Source: a virus. Taken from it: DNA of 38,582 nucleotides. This document shows, piece by piece, positions 27,401 to 34,383 of this stretch (position 1 is the first letter of the stretch; each line of letters starts with the position of its first letter). The position numbers and the translations under genes are program-made. Location of the stretch: IMG/VR virus record IMGVR_UViG_3300050821_007104, positions 1-38,582 of that record. One strand, given 5' to 3'. The notes under the pieces were generated by a model. It was not told the origin of the DNA. It made no database searches and saw nothing but the letters and a program-made list of their open reading frames with translations.

Positions 27401-28532
27401 GCACGGCTGCGTTGTGCTCGTCGACTTGCGCCTTGGCCTTGGCGTTTTCGTTGCTCCAGATCGCCATGACGGCAGTAACGCCGACGATCGCGAGCCCGAG
27501 CGGCCCGCCGAACATGCCGAGCACCTTGCTACCCATTGATGCCAGACCGGAGCCGACCTGCCGCGCCGCCAGCCCGAGACGCGAGATGCCTTGCTCGGCC
27601 GAGGCAGTCGAGCTCGACATGAGCCGGAATACCGCGACGTTGTCCTTGACCTTGGCCAGCCCGCCGGTCAGCCCGGAAAATAGCCCGACCTTGGTGACCG
27701 CGTAGACCGCCGCGAGCGCCAGTGCGGTATCCCGGACCGGACCGGGCAGCTTGGCGAAACCCTCTGCCGCCGCCTGCGCGCCCTGCGCGATCTGCCCGAG
27801 CGGGGTCGCGACCTCCTCCAGAATCGGCACGAGGACCGACCCGAGCGCCACTTTCATCTCGTCGAGTTGCTTGTTGAAATTGGCCATCCGACCGGCAGCG
27901 GTGGTCAGATCCTTCTGCGCGTACCCGGCCGTTTTCTGCCCGACGAGGGTGAATACTGTCGCGAGATCCTTGGCCCTGTCGTGCGTGGCCTTCATGTCGA
28001 TGCCGATATTCTTGAGCGCCCTCGTCGACCCGAGTGCCGCCTTGCCGAGAGCGCTTGCCGCCGCAGGAATGTCCTGCCCGGTCCGCGCCGCGTAGTCGAC
28101 GAGGATCGGCATATCGGCTGCGAGTTGCTTGCCGGTCAGCCCGAACTGCGCCAGCTGCGCCGCGCCTTGGTCGAGCGATGCGACTGTGTACCGACTATTT
28201 TTCGAGAGCTCCTCGTTGAGTGAGTGAATCGCCTCGGCACTGGAGTCGGCCAGTTTCGGGGTGCGCTCGAAAACGTCGTTTAGCTTGGTCGTCGCCTGCT
28301 CGGCCTCGGAAAACGCCTCGACGGATTGCTTGGCGAACTCGGCGATTGCCAGCTCGCCGAGCTCGCTGCCGAACTTCTTGAACGCCGACCCGATGCGGTT
28401 CGCCGAGCTCTCGCCATGCGCAGCCGTCTCGGCCATTTTCGCGTCAGTCTTGGCCAAGCCAGCCGTCAGACCGGCCGTGTCGAGATCCATCTTGGCCGTG
28501 AGAGTGCCGACGGTCAGCGAACTATCAGACAT
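24399..28532 (-). CDS. Tape measure protein
   Basis: A 1377-residue protein, by far the largest in the window. It starts with a typical tape-measure N-terminus (LTVGTLTAKMDLDTAGLTAG), continues with long alanine/lysine/glutamate-rich coiled coils, has hydrophobic segments (about 265-285 and 335-360) for the membrane passage, and a glycine-rich C-terminal segment (GGIPGTDSVPMLGMPGEHVL). A late section has many RAA/ADAR-type helical repeats and two exact tandem 7-residue repeats (QISATNL) near the end. It sets tail length and enters the host at infection. GAGGGGG about 9 nt before ATG 28532; overlaps the chaperone gene by 8 nt. Confidence 0.95.
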   Translation of the reverse strand: MSDSSLTVGTLTAKMDLDTAGLTAGLAKTDAKMAETAAHGESSANRIGSAFKKFGSELGELAIAEFAKQSVEAFSEAEQATTKLNDVFERTPKLADSSAEAIHSLNEELSKNSRYTVASLDQGAAQLAQFGLTGKQLAADMPILVDYAARTGQDIPAAASALGKAALGSTRALKNIGIDMKATHDRAKDLATVFTLVGQKTAGYAQKDLTTAAGRMANFNKQLDEMKVALGSVLVPILEEVATPLGQIAQGAQAAAEGFAKLPGPVRDTALALAAVYAVTKVGLFSGLTGGLAKVKDNVAVFRLMSSSTASAEQGISRLGLAARQVGSGLASMGSKVLGMFGGPLGLAIVGVTAVMAIWSNENAKAKAQVDEHNAAVQDLTDSLDKVSGALTEASTESLNKELEGSSDAYKAIGSSVGEASAAITEGGDELDKYREKLLGMSLAQAIATAKQDDNSRAVKSLSERYGIDLAAAAVKGGQAQADALAKLRPYGVDLDAVSANMNGFRASVEAAHPGLQAFDAAVSAADDASKQARTSFLDAATAAEKLAGFKGSPEQLIAGLDKASKAGKSVESVLGQFGITGASATKFIGAMGDKVTEGAGGLHYFSQAAADASEKTADATAANQLAAGSFKLVGDSAADAVPNVKGISDQLSLVSTAATDADNSTQFLQATLDRLAGRSQTAEDALRLEETSLRGIAKASRDEADAKDNVIQAQEDLTAARKQGVDKDHSATDNALALRKAERDLADAQADVKDKTDAKTDADLKAVRAIEQQVSAVADVTLHQRGLAAASDAAGAKMAVLRGEFIKSQEAAGLSADAAAKLADKYGLIPANVRTSIIAEDGASPDINQVSTLLGQLPRSVQIAISGSSQSIVQAVDSAIGAIQRMTLTPGYGKLNPNVNEATAGGYAVGGEVSGGIPGTDSVPMLGMPGEHVLTTNDVGLLGGQAGVYRFRRELAAGRVGRYASGGSVPSGGSLAGLDAYQPGNREGNVSSAIADLASAVSDFAQAAADARSTSADAATAARQAKSDQASTRGDQASKVADVRASNAARLTSAEQALTAARNKSHKSAAEAASRNAAITKAEEKLTATRTANAQALAKATTAQQKANAAAAAHAAAAQRTATADARAAAVATSRAAAEARVQRAEAGMRSELVTLGRQYDANETKLGTLTDKLADLQSKAADVTSSIQGNVTGIGGGILGSDSFTGSATTAGDIITSLQQNAATAKGFDANIAKLVSLGLNPAAAEQVANADPTGRGGVVAQALAGATKAQVAQINALLAQQASIGATTGKRIAGAEYGAQISATNLQISATNLQLRVEAAEAAKIGNTIAAATRAAMTGQRVTIAIGNAQLQAVVKSVVAAESSAAVRQAAGYR
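24584..24625. repeat. Exact 21-bp tandem repeat in the tape measure gene
   Basis: Two identical 21-bp units (24584-24604, 24605-24625) encode the heptad QISATNL twice. Duplication by slippage that keeps the reading frame; would add one helical heptad. Confidence 0.8.
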
Positions 28533-29264
28533 ACTGCGCGACCCCCTCGACGACCGCCTGCGGCTGCGGTGGCGGTGGCGGCTGCAGCGCCCGCCGCAGC
28601 CGCGAGTCGATGGTCAGCAGCTGCTCGACGTGCACGCGCAGCCAGCGAGCCGTGCGCTGCCGCAGGATGCCCGAGGAGAGATCGACGCCGAACTCGGAAT
28701 GCAGATCGGCCTCGATCTCGTCGAGGTGCGCCCAGATGCGGTGCCACGGCAGGAATGTCATGCCGACCGGGCCTGTGAGCTTGGCGAGGACTTCTGCCGG
28801 GATGTCGTAGAACTCGAACGTTTGCGTCTCGGGGTCATAGTCGCCGGACCCGTACTGGTCGATGTCGAGTCCGGCGTCGTTTCCCCCTTCTCCCATGCTG
28901 CCTCGGCCCGCGAGACGTCACCTCCACTCACATGCCAGACGAGCGCAGTCGTGTGCGCCCGCCGAATGTCGGCCGAGGAGACCCCGTCGTCGAGCATCGC
29001 CTGCAGCACGTCCGCGCCGAGGGTCGCTTGATGTACGCCCGTCACTCCCATCGAGGAGATGCCGTCGATTGCCTTGGCGTCCTCCGGTGCGATCGCGCGC
29101 CCGGCGAACGAGTCCTCGAATGCCTGCCCCAGCGCCGAGAATCGGAACCAAGCCTCGCCCGAGGCAGGCTGCACCCGGTAAATGTGGAACGTGCCATCCG
29201 AGGTCATGAGCGGCAGCTCTAGCGGCTCGTCCGGCACTGTCTGTATTGGCTTGAGTCGTGGCAT
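28525..29264 (-). CDS. Tail assembly chaperone, frameshifted long form (GT type)
   Basis: Read by -1 frameshift from the short chaperone frame. After residue 128, ribosomes slipping at GGGGGAA (28881-28887) enter the frame ending at 28525, adding 118 residues (GLDIDQYGSGDYDPETQTFE ... QPPPPPQPQAVVEG), 246 in total. This mirrors G and GT of lambda: the long form binds the tape measure and recruits tube protein. The second frame also has an ATG at 28896 in the slip area. It overlaps the tape measure start by 8 nt, as expected. The slip heptamer is G-rich rather than the strict X XXY YYZ form. Confidence 0.8.
28758..29264 (-). CDS. Tail assembly chaperone, short form (G type)
   Basis: A 168-residue frame: DEPLELPLMTSDGTFHIYRV, SGEAWFRFSALGQAFEDSFA, DAKAIDGISSMGVTGVHQAT, then helices to W124-E-K-G-E. 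After that the sequence is low-complexity (STSTSTGPATMTPRRKRSSS), consistent with the frame being abandoned by part of the ribosomes. ATG 29264 lies in CTGACTTATG, a half-site of the recurrent operator, with no clear ribosome site (only GGGG at about -13). Located between major tail protein and tape measure, as always for this function. Confidence 0.85.
   Translation of the reverse strand: MPRLKPIQTVPDEPLELPLMTSDGTFHIYRVQPASGEAWFRFSALGQAFEDSFAGRAIAPEDAKAIDGISSMGVTGVHQATLGADVLQAMLDDGVSSADIRRAHTTALVWHVSGGDVSRAEAAWEKGETTPDSTSTSTGPATMTPRRKRSSSTTSRQKSSPSSQARSA
28881..28887 (-). other. Frameshift slip site GGGGGAA
   Basis: Frame 0 reads GAG AAG GGG GAA ACG; the -1 frame reads GGG GGA AAC. The downstream frame is open and protein-like to 28525. 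Confidence 0.7.
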
Positions 29265-29278
29265 AAGTCAGGACCCCG

Positions 29279-29484
29279 TCATACTGCCGGACCGTTGACC
29301 CATGCCGAGCCGTCCCATGAAATCTGATCGGCCGGAGCGGCCGAGGTCGTCGGCACGTACTGGCCAGTCGTCCATGCCGCAGGGACGCTCGGCGTGATCG
29401 CCTTGCCCGCGACTGCGTCCGGTGTTGCTGCACCCGTTGGGAGCCAATGACCGGGGGTACCGGCCGTTACGTCATTGGCTTCTA
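29279..29484 (-). other. Probable -1 frameshift extension of the major tail protein
   Basis: The frame one base back from the major tail protein stop (CCT TAG at 29487-29482) continues for 68 codons (LEANDVTAGTPGHWLPTGAA; ending DQISWDGSAWVNGPAV) to a stop at 29279. The peptide is protein-like and resembles surface domains of phage tails (WDGSAWV). It has no start codon of its own: the only in-frame GTG codons lie 110 nt back inside the tail gene and have no ribosome site. Frameshifted tail-tube proteins with an extra surface domain are known from SPP1 (gp17.1*) and Listeria phage PSA. Confidence 0.6.
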
Positions 29485-29973
29485 AGGGGTTGGCGGCTCG
29501 GGGTTGGTGATGGTGACCCGCGCACCGACGCCCGAGAGCGTGAACTGCGCAGTCTCCAGATCGGTCGGCGAGCCACCCTGCGGTGCCCACTGGCACGTGA
29601 CCGTGCCGGAGTACGCCTCGACGCCGCCGAACCGGTCGTAAATCTGCACCTCCAGCTGCGTCGGCTGCGCCTCGCCGACCGGGATCGCCGCCTCACGGAT
29701 CATCTGCTGACCGGGGTCCTCGGTGCCTGCGTAGAGCTTGCGCATCGCCGTGCCGGTGACCTCCCACGCGAGCTGAGTGACGAACTGACCGCCGCTCCAC
29801 ATGCCGTCGTCATAGGTCGTTTGATCCTGCTGCGTGTAGTTGATGGTCATCTGCACCTGCGTCAGTGCCTTGACCTTGGTGTACGGGTCGGCTGCCTGCC
29901 CGCCTGCGGTGCGTACCGCGATGATCCATTTCTTGGCGAGCTGCGGGGTCGGAGCCGCTGCCGGTGCTGTCAT
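29482..29973 (-). CDS. Major tail (tube) protein
   Basis: A 163-residue protein: APTPQLAKKWIIAVRTAGGQ, VKALTQVQMTINYTQQDQTT, DDGMWSGGQFVTQLAWEVTG, LEVQIYDRFGGVEAYSGTVT, FTLSGVGARVTITNPEPPTP. The pattern of a small beta-sandwich with a WxV-T-G strand and a closing TLSGVGxRVxIxNP is typical of siphophage tube proteins. AAAGGA 8 nt before ATG 29973. Position between tail terminator and chaperones confirms it. Its 3' end probably carries a -1 frameshift producing a longer minor form. Confidence 0.9.
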   Translation of the reverse strand: MTAPAAAPTPQLAKKWIIAVRTAGGQAADPYTKVKALTQVQMTINYTQQDQTTYDDGMWSGGQFVTQLAWEVTGTAMRKLYAGTEDPGQQMIREAAIPVGEAQPTQLEVQIYDRFGGVEAYSGTVTCQWAPQGGSPTDLETAQFTLSGVGARVTITNPEPPTP

Positions 29974-30001
29974 GTCCGTGCGTCCTTTCGGTTGGGGGTC
30001 C

Positions 30002-30457
30002 TCACGTCTCGATCCATTCGCTGCCGTTGGTCGAGACGTCGATGAGGTAGTTGTCGCTGCGCTGCCAGCGCCGCGAGTCGTCGCGCCCGAGGGAGACCGT
30101 CGAGACGCGCCAGCAATGCGCGATGACCGAGTTGCCTGCCGGTATCCGCGAGGAGCCGTGCAGCGCTTGGTGTATCGCCTCGGCCATGTCGTCGACGTCG
30201 CGCGCGTCCTGCCCGCCGCGCGTGCGGAACTGCACGCCATAGCGCCGCAGACCGGTCGCCGCGTTGTCGGTGTAGAGCGAGAGCGAGATCGCGACGCCGT
30301 AGTCGGGTTGATCGTCGAGAGCCTTGCTCCTGACCGCGACGTCGGGAGTGAACAGTGCCGCGATGATGTCAGCGAGCGCATCGGTCAGCTCGTCCTCGAC
30401 GAGCTCGACCGCGTCGAGGATGCCAGCCCACGCGCCGCCAACCCTCGGCCGCGTCAT
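30002..30457 (-). CDS. Tail terminator / minor head-tail protein
   Basis: A 151-residue protein: an N-terminal helix (GILDAVELVEDELTDALADI), beta strands (YGVAISLSLYTDNAATGLRR; YGVQFRTRGGQDARDVDDMA), then another helix and strand (SVIAHCWRVSTVSLGRDDSR). The layout matches lambda gpU-like tail terminators that cap the tube. It lies directly before the major tail protein. ATGA overlap with the gene upstream. Assignment by position and fold impression. Confidence 0.75.
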   Translation of the reverse strand: MTRPRVGGAWAGILDAVELVEDELTDALADIIAALFTPDVAVRSKALDDQPDYGVAISLSLYTDNAATGLRRYGVQFRTRGGQDARDVDDMAEAIHQALHGSSRIPAGNSVIAHCWRVSTVSLGRDDSRRWQRSDNYLIDVSTNGSEWIET

Positions 30458-30837
30458 TCCGCGCCGCCGAACGCCTCAGCGATGCCCTTGGCCATCGTGT
30501 CGCGCAGCGTGTCGGCGTTGGCGAAAAACGGCTGCTCCAGAAACTTTGCCTGACCGACCGCGTGCCCGAAATCGAGCCGCTCGTGCTGCTCGATAGCCTC
30601 AATGTCGGTGTATTGCGTTGTGCCATAGGCGACTTGGCCGTGCACGACCGTCAGCTCGGCCTGCACCGATGCGACGCCCGAGTCGCGCAGCGCCCCGGTG
30701 TCGACCGGTACGAGGTCGTTGCTCATCTCCAGCAGTTGCTTGGTCGCCTCGTCCATGCCCCGGTGCGCACCCTGGCGTGCGCGCTCGGCGACGACCGCTG
30801 TGTGCGAGCTCCACTTGACCGATGAGCGCCCGGTCAT
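30454..30837 (-). CDS. HK97 gp10-like head-tail joining protein
   Basis: A 127-residue protein: a helix (RQGAHRGMDEATKQLLEMSN), then DLVPVDTGALRDSGVASVQA (about 40-59), VVHGQVAYGTTQYTDIEAIE with a Y/H-rich strand, and a closing helix (ADTLRDTMAKGIAEAFGG). The P-V-D-T-G-A-L-R-x-S motif marks the HK97 gp10/neck protein family, which joins head to tail. Overlaps both neighbours by 4 nt. Confidence 0.85.
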   Translation of the reverse strand: MTGRSSVKWSSHTAVVAERARQGAHRGMDEATKQLLEMSNDLVPVDTGALRDSGVASVQAELTVVHGQVAYGTTQYTDIEAIEQHERLDFGHAVGQAKFLEQPFFANADTLRDTMAKGIAEAFGGAE

Positions 30838-31151
30838 GTCACGCTCACCTCGACGTGCGCGAGCTGCCCCGGCGAGTCATGTGGGTCGACCGAGATCGCG
30901 AACCCAACGTGCCCGTTCGGCAGTGTCAGCCGGTCGCCCGGTGCGACGAACGGTGCCCGCTCGTCGAGCCAGACCCGCGCGCTCTCGATGATCTGCTCGC
31001 CGGTCGAGGAGTTGACGAGCCTGCGCCCGAGCTCGACCCACACGCCCGGCACGACGACCGGGGGGTCGTATGCCGGACCGTAGCGTCCTGCCGCCTGCAG
31101 CGCCTCCAGCTGCACACTGTGAGCTCGAAAACTTGGCGGTAGCACGATCAC
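30834..31151 (-). CDS. Head closure (head-tail stopper) protein
   Basis: A 105-residue beta-rich protein (DPPVVVPGVWVELGRRLVNS; ARVWLDERAPFVAPGDRLTL; PNGHVGFAISVDPHDSPGQL). The V-P-G-V-x-V...P..P.D.L beta barrel suits the head-closure or stopper ring of SPP1/HK97-type connectors. The GTG at 31151 overlaps the upstream stop as GTGA. Position between adaptor and gp10-like genes supports this. Confidence 0.7.
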   Translation of the reverse strand: MIVLPPSFRAHSVQLEALQAAGRYGPAYDPPVVVPGVWVELGRRLVNSSTGEQIIESARVWLDERAPFVAPGDRLTLPNGHVGFAISVDPHDSPGQLAHVEVSVT

Positions 31152-31801
31152 ACCGCCCTGCGCCCGTTGATGCGGTACAGGTCGAGCAGCGCCTGCTCAT
31201 ATCCGAGCAGGGTCATGCTGCCCGGCCGCTCGTCGACGTTGCGCCCGCCGTACGAGATCGTCGTGGTGCCGACCGTCTCGGCCGTCATATAGCCGTGCGG
31301 TGCCGCCATCGCCCGATCCGTGAGCGTGATGCAGAGCGCCGCCAGCTGCCCGCACTCCTCGGGGTCGAAACCGTGCGAGAGCTCGATGACGACGCCGCGC
31401 AGCGTCGACGTCCAGCGAGGACCGCCGCAGTAGCTCCAGCCCCAGCCCGAGCTCGCCGAGCCGTACCAAGCGCCCTCGGATCGCGCGCCGAGCATGCGCA
31501 TGTAGCCGTCGGCTGACCACTCCAGCGTGGCGACGTCGACGTCGGTGCCGCCGTTGGTCAGCGAGAGCACGTCGACGACGCGCAGGCTCGGCAGCCGCTG
31601 ACTGTATGAGCCGGAGCCGTCGAGCTGCAGTGTCATCGTCACGACCGGCGAGACGTGCCAGCCGCAATACCGCCGGATCGACGCCGAGCTCGCCGCGAGC
31701 ATGTCGTCGAGGTTGTCGGGTGGCACGGTGCCCTCGGGTTGCGCAGCGAGCCACTGATCGGCACTGGCGAGCGGTGGCAGCGTGACCGTCGGCGTGCTCA
31801 T
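31148..31801 (-). CDS. Head-tail adaptor (connector) protein
   Basis: A 217-residue protein. The N-terminus (PLASADQWLAAQPEGTVPPD, then DMLAASSASIRRYCGWHVSP) is typical of adaptor proteins in which a helical domain begins with a four-helix bundle and R-R-Y-C-G-W-H. Beta strands (TMTLQLDGSGSYSQRLPSLR; VVDVLSLTNGGTDVDVATLE) follow, and a C-terminal helix ends GYEQALLDLYRINGR. This suits HK97 gp6/SPP1 gp15-type connectors. ATGA overlap with the small membrane protein gene. Confidence 0.8.
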   Translation of the reverse strand: MSTPTVTLPPLASADQWLAAQPEGTVPPDNLDDMLAASSASIRRYCGWHVSPVVTMTLQLDGSGSYSQRLPSLRVVDVLSLTNGGTDVDVATLEWSADGYMRMLGARSEGAWYGSASSGWGWSYCGGPRWTSTLRGVVIELSHGFDPEECGQLAALCITLTDRAMAAPHGYMTAETVGTTTISYGGRNVDERPGSMTLLGYEQALLDLYRINGRRAV

Positions 31802-31977
31802 ACGCCCGCGCCCTTGTCACGTCCTCGGGTGAATACGCGGGTGACGAGCCCGAACACGAGCGCGACGACGAACACGATGAGCGCGACCCACGCGAGCCAC
31901 GCGAGCGCGTGCACGGCGAGCCCGAGCCCGCCGAGGACGACGCACACGACGAGGACGATGAGGAGCGCTATCAACAT
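31798..31977 (-). CDS. Small membrane protein inside the connector cluster
   Basis: A 59-residue protein: MLIALLIVLVVCVVLGGLGL, then AVHALAWLAWVALIVFVVAL and a basic tail (FTRGRDKGAGV). Two membrane helices (about 2-21 and 26-46) joined by a histidine-containing turn. It ends in ATGA overlap with the adaptor gene. Codon use is strongly biased to GTC/CTC as in its neighbours. Membrane proteins are unusual between capsid and connector genes. It may affect the envelope at infection or lysis; unknown. Ribosome site weak (AAGTAGGCG). Confidence 0.65.
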   Translation of the reverse strand: MLIALLIVLVVCVVLGGLGLAVHALAWLAWVALIVFVVALVFGLVTRVFTRGRDKGAGV

Positions 31978-31984
31978 GTTTCGC

Positions 31985-32203
31985 CTACTTGGTCGTGCCG
32001 CTGCGCGACTTGTTCGCCGGACTCATGACCGCTTTCGCCTCGGTCGTCGGCTGCTCGGACGAGACCGGCTCGGCAGCCTTGACCTTGCCGCCGCTCTTGC
32101 GCGCCGCGTCGCCGTAGCGCTTGGCCGTCTCCTCGTCGAGCTGCATCGTGTGCTCGATGCCGTTGATCTCGACCGTATATTCGCTTAATTCGTTGTCTGC
32201 CAT
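31985..32203 (-). CDS. Small hypothetical structural-region protein
   Basis: A 72-residue protein: a beta hairpin (LSEYTVEINGIEHTMQLDEE), a helix (ETAKRYGDAARKSGGKVKAA) and a flexible polar tail. The opening YTVEINGxxHTMxLDEExAKRYG is, from memory, a common actinophage head-region family of unknown role. AAGGAG 12 nt before ATG 32203. A near-perfect operator palindrome (32244-32257) lies 41 nt upstream and a hairpin (32260-32295) behind the capsid gene. Confidence 0.75.
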   Translation of the reverse strand: MADNELSEYTVEINGIEHTMQLDEETAKRYGDAARKSGGKVKAAEPVSSEQPTTEAKAVMSPANKSRSGTTK

Positions 32204-32243
32204 TGCTTCTCACTCACTCCTTGCGAATCTTTCGAGTTGGGTG

Positions 32244-32257
32244 CTGTCGTAAGTCAG
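32244..32257. promoter_or_regulatory. Operator palindrome between capsid and connector genes
   Basis: CTGTCGTAAGTCAG, one mismatch from the 2918 site. A -10 is weak (AAGATT at 32226-32231 would give a 20-nt spacer). It could be a repressible promoter for the connector/tail genes or a roadblock site in the late operon. Confidence 0.45.
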
Positions 32258-32259
32258 CA

Positions 32260-32295
32260 CTCGGCCCGGCCTGCATGGGGGACCGCCGAGCCGAG
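32260..32295 (-). terminator. Hairpin after the major capsid gene
   Basis: On the minus strand CTCGGCTCGGC pairs with GCCGGGCCGAG, 11 bp with one G-U and a 14-nt loop, 20 nt past the capsid stop. No T tract; may be a partial terminator or an mRNA 3' stabiliser that lets capsid mRNA accumulate. Confidence 0.5.
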
Positions 32296-32315
32296 CGCCG
32301 ACGACTCGGGATCGA

Positions 32316-33560
32316 CTACGGGGTCGGAGGAGTCGAGGAGAGGACGATCTTGACGAAAGCGGCCGGAATGTAGACCGCGAGGAGGATGCGCTCCTCTGCG
32401 CGGATCGCGATGCGGTTGAACCGGAAATCGTCGCCGTCGGAGTTGGTCGACTCGACCCGCACGCCGCCCCTGCGGAACAACTGCGCCGCAGCCGCGAAAG
32501 CACCGACGAGTGCGGTGCCCTGCGCGATGCCGGTCGTCACGACCGTCGGCAGACCCCAGATCGGCGGCACGAGGACGAGACCGCCGTTGCCGTACGGTCC
32601 TTGGAACGGACCGCCGCCGTAATACTGCCCGTTGGTGTCCTTGCCAAGTCGCAGGTTCTGGTAGTCGGTCGGATGGATGACGATGCCGGTCGCCGTCAGC
32701 TGCGTCGCCGTCTGGCACGCCGTCATGCCCCGATAGATCGCGTCGAGGTTGTCCGAGGAATCGGTCGCCGTCACGGTCTGCACGCCCGCGCGGTTGAGGA
32801 TGCCGCGCAGGTTCGGCGCGGTGCCCGAGCCCGCGCTGATCTGGTGCTCCTCTTGGATCGCGAGCCGCAGCCGCAGCTGCGAGTCGATGATCGAGACGAC
32901 CGCCGCCGCGTCCTCGGTGGTCTCGTCGGTGATCTTGGTGACGCCCGCGATCTTGGCGAGCGGCTCGGTGACCGGATCGAACGAGAACGTAATGCCCGGC
33001 TTCTCGGTGTTCTCGGCGACGGCACCGAAATCGCCGCTTGTGATGCCCTGTTGAAAGTAGGTGAGCGAGACCCCGTTGAGGGTGCCCGAGGAGAGCAGGT
33101 CGGCGATCGTCGGCCGCTGCAGCGCAGTCGGCACGACCGGACCGTATTGGACCTGACCGAGACCGGTCGAAAGCGTCGGGGGAGGCTCGGCCTTGCCGAG
33201 CACGAACTCGGACGAGCCTGCGGTGAAGCGGGTAACGGACCGCTTCTCGCGCATCTCCTCGTACGCGCCAGACTTGACGAAATGCTCGCCGAGGCTGCCC
33301 GCCTTGACCTCGCCGGAATCGTTGCGCTGCGCCGCCTTGGCGACGTCCGGCAGCGCCGCGATCTGCCGCACGAGGTCCTGCGTCGCCTCGCCCGCGCGAA
33401 TCTGGTCGTCGAACGCCTTGACCTTGGTCAGGTCAGCGCCGATCTGCTGCTGCTCGTCGGCCGTGAGGTTGCGGTTTTCGCTCTTGGCAGTCTCGGCGAC
33501 CTGGCGCACCTGCGCCGCTAGTGCCTCACGCTGCTCCCTGATGGTGACTGCTGCTGTCAT
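32316..33560 (-). CDS. Major capsid protein (HK97 fold)
   Basis: A 414-residue protein. Residues about 1-100 are a charged helical delta domain (REQREALAAQVRQVAETAKS; DEQQQIGADLTKVKAFDDQI) likely removed by the upstream protease. The mature part has HK97 features: PTALQRPTIADLLSSGTLNG, YFQQGITSGDFGAVAENTEK, the long spine helix (DAAAVVSIIDSQLRLRLAIQ) and the P-domain end (FNRIAIRAEERILLAVYIPA). ATG 33560 overlaps the protease gene by 35 nt. An operator site and hairpin follow the gene. Confidence 0.95.
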   Translation of the reverse strand: MTAAVTIREQREALAAQVRQVAETAKSENRNLTADEQQQIGADLTKVKAFDDQIRAGEATQDLVRQIAALPDVAKAAQRNDSGEVKAGSLGEHFVKSGAYEEMREKRSVTRFTAGSSEFVLGKAEPPPTLSTGLGQVQYGPVVPTALQRPTIADLLSSGTLNGVSLTYFQQGITSGDFGAVAENTEKPGITFSFDPVTEPLAKIAGVTKITDETTEDAAAVVSIIDSQLRLRLAIQEEHQISAGSGTAPNLRGILNRAGVQTVTATDSSDNLDAIYRGMTACQTATQLTATGIVIHPTDYQNLRLGKDTNGQYYGGGPFQGPYGNGGLVLVPPIWGLPTVVTTGIAQGTALVGAFAAAAQLFRRGGVRVESTNSDGDDFRFNRIAIRAEERILLAVYIPAAFVKIVLSSTPPTP

Positions 33561-34383
33561 TGGAGATACTCCAGATGTCGACGAGCGCCAGCGCGTCGAG
33601 CGCGTCGCTCGGGGTCGATAGGGGGATCGACATCTCGTCAATGACGGACAACGCTCGTCGGTCGGGGTCCTTGGCCTTGCCCCTCGCGGGGTCCTCGACC
33701 GTGCCCGAGCCGGTGCCGTTGCTGGCCTTACCGGTGTCGTCGGACGTTCCCTCGGCTGCCTTGATGACCGACGAGATCGCGTCTCGCGCAGATCGTAGCG
33801 TCGTGAGGTTGTTTTCCGATAGCACCCGCCCTTGCTTGATCCGCCGGACGAGGTCGGCCGCGACATTGCGCGCATCCTTGACCGCGAGTAGCTCGGTCTC
33901 GGAATTGGCACCGACCGGGGTCGGCCCGACCTCGAATAGGTCGATCTCGGTCAGCTCGTAATACTCCAGATCGGTCTCGGGGTCGGTCTTGATCGCGCCG
34001 CCGCCGGACGGCACCGAATACGAAAACGAGAATTGAGAGAGCCTGCCGCCCTTGAACAATCGGTAAACGGTCTCAGCCTTGGGCATGTCGAGGTCGAGCT
34101 GCCCGACGATCTGCAGACCCTTGTCGGTCTCGGTCGCCGAGACCACGTGCCCGAGGTTCATATCGGGATCGTCGAGCCGGTGCGAGTAGTAGATCGGAAT
34201 CGGCAGACCTTTCGCCTGCCAGTCGGCGAGCGTCGCAGAAAATGCGCCCTTGCGGATGACATCGCCGTACGAGTCGACGTTGTCGAATACCGAGACGAGC
34301 GCCTCGAATTGCCCCGCCGTGCCGCCGTCGCCGTCGGCCTTGGTCAGTACCCGCACCTTCGCCGGAAGTGTCTTGGTGAGCAT
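33526..34383 (-). CDS. HK97-family prohead protease
   Basis: A 285-residue protein. The S78 protease core: FEALVSVFDNVDSYGDVIRK, GAFSATLADW, then IPIYYSHRLDDPDMNLGHV (catalytic H) and GRLSQFSFSYSV (nucleophilic S), followed by LTEIDLFEVGPTPVGANSET. The C-terminal 90 residues are helical then low-complexity, ending in a serine/histidine tail, possibly a scaffold-like region. It cleaves the capsid delta domain during maturation. TAATG overlap with the portal-MuF gene. Confidence 0.9.
   Translation of the reverse strand: MLTKTLPAKVRVLTKADGDGGTAGQFEALVSVFDNVDSYGDVIRKGAFSATLADWQAKGLPIPIYYSHRLDDPDMNLGHVVSATETDKGLQIVGQLDLDMPKAETVYRLFKGGRLSQFSFSYSVPSGGGAIKTDPETDLEYYELTEIDLFEVGPTPVGANSETELLAVKDARNVAADLVRRIKQGRVLSENNLTTLRSARDAISSVIKAAEGTSDDTGKASNGTGSGTVEDPARGKAKDPDRRALSVIDEMSIPLSTPSDALDALALVDIWSISNDSSSHHQGAA

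Noticed and set aside
29485-29596. Independent gene starting at GTG 29596 for the tail extension frame
   Set aside because: It would overlap the major tail protein by about 115 nt with no ribosome site, and the overlapping part has shadow composition.
33561-33911. N-terminal extension of the capsid frame
   Set aside because: Overlaps the protease gene in another frame and has shadow composition; the capsid delta domain begins at ATG 33560.
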